Shown here piece after piece: positions 58,752-64,000 of a stretch of 64,000 nucleotides of DNA. Origin of the DNA: Edaphochlamys debaryana (lineage: Eukaryota; Chlorophyta; Chlorophyceae; Chlamydomonadales). The stretch covers positions 62,001 through 126,000 of the forward strand of contig JAEHOE010000124.1 of assembly GCA_016858145.1 (NCBI GenBank), given 5' to 3'. The notes beneath the pieces were generated by a model. That model saw nothing but the letters and a program-made list of their open reading frames with translations, had not been told where the DNA came from and did not search any database. Position numbers and translations under genes: made by a program. Each line of letters opens with the position of its first letter. Within the stretch, counting starts at the first letter, position 1.

Positions 58752-61221
58752 CTAGGCCTTGGTCGAGGCCTCCAGGTCCGCCAGGGCGGCTGCCACGTCA
58801 TCGTCGTCCTCGCCCTCGCCGCCCGGCATGGCGTCCAGGAACGAGTTGAGCAAGTCCTGCGTGGTGGCGTGCGCGGGGGGAGCCTTGCTGCTGGGCGGCT
58901 TGGCCAGCGCGGGCGCTGACGCGGCCGCGGCCGCGAGCGGCTCGGGCGTGGGCGAGGCGGCGGCGGCCGGGGCAGCGGCGGCTCCCGCGGTGGAGCCGGC
59001 TAGGCTGGGCTTCTTGTCGGGCGCGGCGCCCAGGCTGAGCCGCGTGCCGAGGGCTGGGGCGGCGGCGCCGGGGGACGAGCCCGAGGAGCTGGGCTTCTTC
59101 TGGAGCGAGCCCGACGCAGCGAGCGCGCTCGGCTTCTTCTCGGGGGCCGAAGCCGGTGCCGCAGCCCCTGCGCCCGAGACGGATCCCGCCAGGCTGGGCT
59201 TCTTCTCTGGCGCTGCTGCCGCCGCCTGCGGCGGCGGAGGCGAAGTCGCAGCAGCAACCGCCGATGTGGGTCGGGAAGACGATGGCGGCGGCGCGGGGGC
59301 GGCTGATGTGGGTCGGGAGGGCGCCGCCGGCGGCGCGCTGGCGGCGGCGGGGGCAGGGCTGGCGCTGCTTCCTGGGCGGGGAGAGGCAGCCGCTGCTGCG
59401 GCTGCTGCGGCTGCCGCTGCGGCCGGCGCGGCGCTGGTAGGCCGTGACAGGGTGAGGCCTGAGAAGGGGCAGGTCCGCACGCGGGCCGAGCCGCTCGATG
59501 CGGGCCGCTCAGCCCCCGGCGCCGGGGCGATCTCGCCTGCGGCCGCCGGGCCAGCGCCCGGGGCCGGCTTCTGCGCCTTGTCTGCCGCCGCCGGTTTGGC
59601 CTTGGCCGCATCCTGCTCTGCGTGCGCGCGGTCCTCCGCGGCCCAGCGCGCCTCCTCCTCCTCGTCCTTGCCCGGAATTGGCGTGAAGATGACATCCTGA
59701 CAGCGGGGAAGAGCGTACGACCACAGTGAGACACCGGTACGCCGCTCGCGATCCACACACAGTCCCGCCTCCCAGTCCCGTCTCCCTCCGCCGCCGCCGG
59801 TCCCTCCGGCCAGCTGCCCCCTCAGCCCCCGCACCCGAAGGCCCCGCCTACCGAGAAGGGCCGAACTTTGGCCAGCACCTCCGTCACCAGCGCGTCGGGC
59901 GCCCCCAGTTCTACCATGGAGTCAGCCAGGGCCTGCATGCCGGTCTGCAAGGTGGGAGGGGAGAAGAGGGGAGGTATAAGAGGGGGGGAGGGGTTCGCAC
60001 TGAGCGGGCACTGAGCGGGAGGAGGGCAAAGGGGCGGCGGAGGGCCGGGCTGCAAGCTTGGGTTGGAAGGGAGGCCGGGTGGGGCTCGGCCGCTGCTTGC
60101 CCTCGGGACTATGCGTCTCCGAGCTGCAGCGGCCGGACACGGTGGGAGGCCTCCCCTGAGGCGACGGCCTTATAAGCCTCAAGCTCATTCCCGGTAGGCT
60201 GGCATTGAGAGGTGCCCCGAGCCAAGTCAACCGCTCATGTAGACAAATGCGTGGTTCCAGCTCAGCCGCAGCAGCCGCCGGACAGGGCGAACTTGGCAGA
60301 TGAGACACACTGGCCCATTCTGGCCACATGCTGGCCCCCGCGGCACACGCTTCGGCCCAGGTCCAAAGTCTTACCTCGAAGTCCTCGGGGCTGAACCCGC
60401 GCCGCCTAATCAGCTTCAAGTGGACGTTGCGCAGGTGCCTGCCCGTGTACGGCACGTTGGTTGGGCCGAACAGCCATGTCATGAAGGCCGACTGCGGGGC
60501 GGAGAGGTGGGGTCCAGAGGGCGCGAAGTAAGATAGGCCCTGGATTATAGGGCAATGGCAATGGCTGGGGCTATGTGCCCGGGGCACGGCAGGGAGAGAC
60601 CAGCACGCACCTGCTTGGCCCGAAGATAGGTTTGCTCGACATCGTAGAGATACTTGATGACCTGGCGAGTGAGGCAGCAGCGTGTAAGGCGGTAGCACGC
60701 GCAGGCGGCCACGAGGCGCCCAGAACTCTGCACGAGTGCCTGCGCGGCCCAGCCCTAGCCCTGGCAACCACACGGCAAGCCGTGCAACCTTTTCCTGCCT
60801 GCCTCAGCCTTACCCTCTCATTGGCGTACAGCCGCCGATAGAACCCCTCTACCACCTTCTTCACCACATCCGCGCCTCCAACGCGGTAAAGTAGGGGCGT
60901 GTTGGCAGCATTTGCATGCTGTGGGAGGGGCGTTGCAAGGGGGTTGCTGGGGTCGGGCAACATTCTACGGAGGGGAGGTTGGAGAGGGGGCTCCAGCCGC
61001 TGGGATTGAGGCAGGGGCAGCGGGTACGGGGGCGGAGAGGCCGTGTAAAGACGGCAGACAGGGGTCACTAGCTCCGCGCAGTCGGCAGGGGTCGGGTTCG
61101 GGCTGCCGGCGTGTCACACCACGTCTGCCCGCGTGGCACTTACCGAGAAATTGCCGGCACGACCAGTCTCCTGAGCCTTCTGCCAGGCATCTATGCTTTT
61201 CACGGCGGCCTTGATATCGTT
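58752..61221 (-). CDS. Truncated (2/2) haemoglobin with long low-complexity tail, 5' end not found
   Basis: Minus-strand exons, all phase 0: 61144-61221, 60814-60918, 60611-60661, 60375-60491, 59852-59944 and 58752-59696 (462 residues seen). The globin part reads HANAANTPLLYRVGGADVVK, VVEGFYRRLYANER (Tyr B10), YLYDVEQTYLRAKQ, SAFMTWLFGPTNVPYTGRHL, RNVHLKLI (His, proximal F8 position), GFSPEDFETGMQALADSM, LGAPDALVTEVLAKVRPFS and DVIFTPIPG. Order, spacing and the F8 His fit group I truncated haemoglobins of volvocine algae, which bind O2/NO/CO; some act in nitrogen or NO metabolism. About 300 residues of Ala/Pro/Ser-rich tail follow, with four KKPS repeats. Upstream of 61221 an acceptor is clear, but the first exon was not found; it may lie at 63 kb or beyond. 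Confidence 0.82.
58990..59225 (-). repeat. Four KKPS-type coding repeats in the haemoglobin tail
   Basis: In order on the minus strand: APEKKPSLAGSVSG, APEKKPSALAASGS, LQKKPSSSGSSPG and APDKKPSLAGSTAG. Three SRPTSA repeats precede them (about 59265-59450). The repeats are basic and Ser-rich in an Ala/Pro background. Candidate phosphorylation or microtubule-binding type linker, but no function is shown. Confidence 0.85.
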
Positions 61222-63006
61222 CTGCAGGGGGAGGGACATGCAGCCCATTCGTCAGCCAACAAGCGCCCAACATTATCTCGGCCTCTAGCTGTGCTCCTGG
61301 AGTTTGGCAGCTACCCCCAACGTGGTGGATGTGTCACGACTGTCGCTGCGAGGCGTGGGCACAACACAGCCGAACCCAAGCAGGAATGCCGATGCAAGCA
61401 CCTCAAGCGCCCCGCGGCCAACAGGCACGGACAGCGCTGATAGCCTCCAAAGCTGAGCCCCGGTCCCCGGTGCACAGCCTCTTGCCTCCGAGACCACATT
61501 CACAGTGCCGTCGATGCAGGAGCTTCCAGCCCCCATCCGTTCGCCTTTACTTGTCAACTACTTGAGAGCAATTGGCACCGGGACAAGGTGAAGCGCGGGC
61601 AGCAGTAGGTAGCGCGAGTTTTGGATTCTTGCAAGGTGGAAGCTTGGCGTCGAGAGCGAAGCCCGACCCTGTCCGGTGCGCGTATACTGGCTCTCAGCAC
61701 TAGAATAGTGACGAGGCTTTGCGTGGCCGACTTGTAAGGTCAGTAGTACGACGGCAGTACAAGACCTGTGCAGACACTCATGTGTGAAGGCAAGCCCACG
61801 CCAGCTACCCTTCCCGCCGTAAGCTGCATACGCAGTGTAGCTCCGTGCCCCGACGGCACTGCTCTCCCCTGTCGGCTGTCCCTTGCTGCTCGGGGGCCCC
61901 GCTGTCCAGGAGGAGCTGTCCTCCTGCTGCTGTCCATGTGACACCCGTACTGCCCAGGGGAACCCCTGGTACTGCCTGCCCTCTCGGGTGCCCCTTAGCC
62001 TCGCAGACCGTCCTCTACACGTCTACAGCCCTCCGCCATCGCCCGAGTTCCTAGGACCTGCTAGGATTGCGACGTGCCTCGCCCGCACCCAATGTACTTA
62101 ATGTCAGTTCTCTCCCTCTTCTCGGACAACACCTCTCTATCCCCAGGTTCGGCACGTGGGGACACTTAGGCTGCCGTGGGCACTAGCCGCGCCAACTCGG
62201 GCGATCGCGGACCTGTGCGGAAGTAAGCCCGCGGTAAGCTGGGGTACGGCGTAGTGTCAGACAGGGCTACGGGCGTTCCCTCTGGCTCTGCTGTGCGCTG
62301 GCACCCTGACGCGAGGACTGGCCAACCCCGGCAACTCGCTCTCCCTCCCTTTCCGTAACTCGTGTGCGCCCGCGAGCATCCCTGCCCCTCGCCCTTGCGA
62401 GCCTTGCCGGTTCACAGGCGACAATGACAACAAGGTAGGTCGCCCCTACGCCCCTCAACCAAGCGCTACACTTCGGTGATGTCTTCTTCCCACATACAAC
62501 CACGCCGCTACAGGCCTTCGCAAGGCTGCACCCAGGTGGGTCAGCCTGCCCCGTGTCCCATCAATACAGCAACTTCCTGCTCGCCTCCGCTTCGTGCCCT
62601 CCCGGAAGTGGGACAGCTCCGGCCCCGCAAACAGCGCATGAGCTGTGGCACGGAGCACTAAGAGCAGCACATTTCGGTGTTCAGGTCCCTCTGAGAGTCT
62701 CGCCTGCCAACCCCTCCCAAAGATGCTGTAAGGCCCCTCTCCCTTGATGCCCACCTCCAGCCAGCTTCAGCCTGATGTACCATCCCGCCACGCCGAGGGC
62801 ACACGCAGCGCCTCCGCTGTCCGATCCGCACGCAAACCCGTTAGCCCTCACATGCAAGTCCTCATATTGGGGAACGAATGAATCTCCATCAGCAGCACAC
62901 GGACGGATCCACACTTGTCGGCTAGCACGACTGCAGTCACGTCAAACTTACGTTCCGAAGATGCGCCGGGAATGCTCTGGCTCGAAGTTGGCCTACGCGC
63001 GCCGTT
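61222..63006. other. Region upstream of the identified haemoglobin exons
   Basis: 1.8 kb. It may be a long first intron of the haemoglobin gene. A strong donor GTAAGT on the minus strand lies at about 62947-62952, preceded by an open frame ending ...RARAFPAHLRN. No coding exon could be supported. Confidence 0.35.
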
Positions 63007-64000
63007 TCAGCGTCGACTGTACTCTGCTGATGCCCTTCGTGCGCGCATGCCTGCCCCCGGCGGGCTAGCAACGCCGCCGCCGCTTGCGTCCGCCGCCGTG
63101 CCATCCGGCAGCATGTGCACTTCGATCTCCTTGGATGACGAAGCTCGCAGCCCCGTGCCGGCACGTGACGGCGGCGGCATTGTCGGCGGCTGTCGGGCGG
63201 GGGAGCCGACGCCCAGTGCTTGTGCTGCCGCTGCTGCTGCGGCGGCCATGCCCGTCCCGGCGTCGAAGGACGAGCTAGCGGACATGGGTCGCGAGTTGCT
63301 GGTATACGGAATGGGAAGGCCACCAGATGCGCTCATGCTCCCGCCGGCAGACATGGTGGCCGCAGGCCGAGACGGTGTGGCGGCGCCAGAGGAGCCGTAC
63401 GAGCTCATGGGCGCCAGCGCCAGCGGCGGCGGCGGCGGCAGGCCTGCCAGCGACGGCGGCAGCTGCGACGCCGCCAGTGACGGCGGCGGCGGCGCCATGA
63501 ACGGCATCGTACCGGAGGACGGGCGGCGGTTGGGCGGCGTGCCGTATGTAACGGGCGACGCCGACCCAGATGCGTAGCCGCCGGCGGGGGGCGGGGGCAT
63601 GGCCAGCGGGTGCATGCCGCCGAAGGGGCCGCCGGGGGAGATGCGGGCGAGGCTGCCCGGCGTCCCCGGCTGGGCCATGGACAGGAGCGATGTGGGTCGG
63701 TTGAAGCTGCCGCCGCTGGGGGTGACGGCCGTCGGAGTGCCAGCTTCGCCCGGCTCCGAAGTGGAGGCCGCGACGGCACGGCCCGCGGCGGAGCGGGCGG
63801 GGATGGACAGCTGGCGGAGGTGGCTGCGGGGCGGCGTGCCGACGGGCTCGCCCGCCACGCCCCCGCTGGAGGACACGGGCGGGCGGGCGGACGTGAGCGC
63901 CTGCCGTGGGGAGCCGGGCGGGGGCTGCATGGCCAAGGGGGACAGGTGGTGCGGCTGCAGGGGCGGCAGGGCGATCTGGGAGGCGGACATGGAGCCGCCC
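63007..64000 (-). CDS. Unrecognised Ser/Pro/Ala-rich protein, N-terminus beyond the window
   Basis: An open minus-strand frame of at least 331 residues enters from the right edge and stops at 63007-63009 (...RRASAEYSRR, stop). Content: low-complexity Ser/Pro/Gly/Ala with motifs such as MSAGGSMSASGG, SRPMSASSSFDAG and ASSSKEIEVHMLPDG. Frame-wide codon use is GC3-rich, like neighbouring genes, and no competing frame on this strand is as well behaved. Alternatively the coding part stops at a donor (for example after SSSKEIE, GTGCAC, about 63120) and splices on to the haemoglobin exon NDIKAAVKS at 61221, which would make it the haemoglobin N-terminus. The two options cannot be separated here. Confidence 0.45.
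   Translation of the reverse strand, partial: GGSMSASQIALPPLQPHHLSPLAMQPPPGSPRQALTSARPPVSSSGGVAGEPVGTPPRSHLRQLSIPARSAAGRAVAASTSEPGEAGTPTAVTPSGGSFNRPTSLLSMAQPGTPGSLARISPGGPFGGMHPLAMPPPPAGGYASGSASPVTYGTPPNRRPSSGTMPFMAPPPPSLAASQLPPSLAGLPPPPPLALAPMSSYGSSGAATPSRPAATMSAGGSMSASGGLPIPYTSNSRPMSASSSFDAGTGMAAAAAAAAQALGVGSPARQPPTMPPPSRAGTGLRASSSKEIEVHMLPDGTAADASGGGVASPPGAGMRARRASAEYSRR

Overview
The window looks like nuclear DNA from a GC-rich volvocine green alga (Chlamydomonas/Gonium/Volvox relatives). The evidence is: introns that begin GTGAGG/GTGCGT/GTGGGG and end in long C-tracts plus CAG; compact divergent histone pairs (H3-H4 and H2A-H2B) that each end in a GGTGTT-loop-AACACC palindrome; a secreted protease carrying Ser-Pro-rich hydroxyproline-type spacers; and very long Ala/Gly/Pro tracts inside otherwise conserved proteins. 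Species cannot be named from sequence alone. All exon models below were built by hand from splice consensus, reading-frame phase and protein-family motifs. They have no transcript support.

Layout. 128-1252 (+): 3' part of a CAP/SCP (PR-1-like) gene. 2650-19030 (+): a divergent 34-exon kinesin-like gene whose Walker A exon start is repeated 19 times in tandem at 5.0-7.1 kb, and whose introns repeatedly carry extra copies of exon ends. 20.1-25.2 kb: two divergent core-histone pairs separated by a degraded transposon-type nuclease (Fanzor/TnpB-like, minus strand). 25942-43106 (-): a very large gene resembling HIR3/CABIN1, the TPR subunit of the HIR histone-chaperone complex. 43782-45475 (+): a six-exon centromeric histone H3 gene (CenH3), head-to-head with the HIR3-like gene. 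46.2-49.5 kb: two truncated non-LTR retrotransposon copies, each closed by the same short 3' tail. 50313-54223 (+): a secreted V8-like serine protease with an N-terminal Kazal-like segment and Pro-rich linkers. 54.2-58.7 kb: no recognised gene. 58752-61221 (-): a truncated haemoglobin with a long low-complexity tail. 63007-64000 (-): an unrecognised Ser/Pro/Ala-rich protein running off the right edge.

How the genes fit together. About 25 kb of the window (20-45.5 kb) concerns chromatin: all four core histones, a putative replication-independent histone chaperone subunit, and the centromeric H3 variant, which shares a 675-bp divergent promoter with the chaperone gene. The core histone genes are intronless and have 3' palindromes (replication-type). 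CenH3 has introns and no palindrome.

The most unusual signal is the set of partial exon duplications at splice junctions, mainly in the kinesin-like gene and once clearly in the HIR3-like gene. Short pieces of exon with their splice site are copied into the neighbouring intron. The extreme case is the P-loop exon array.
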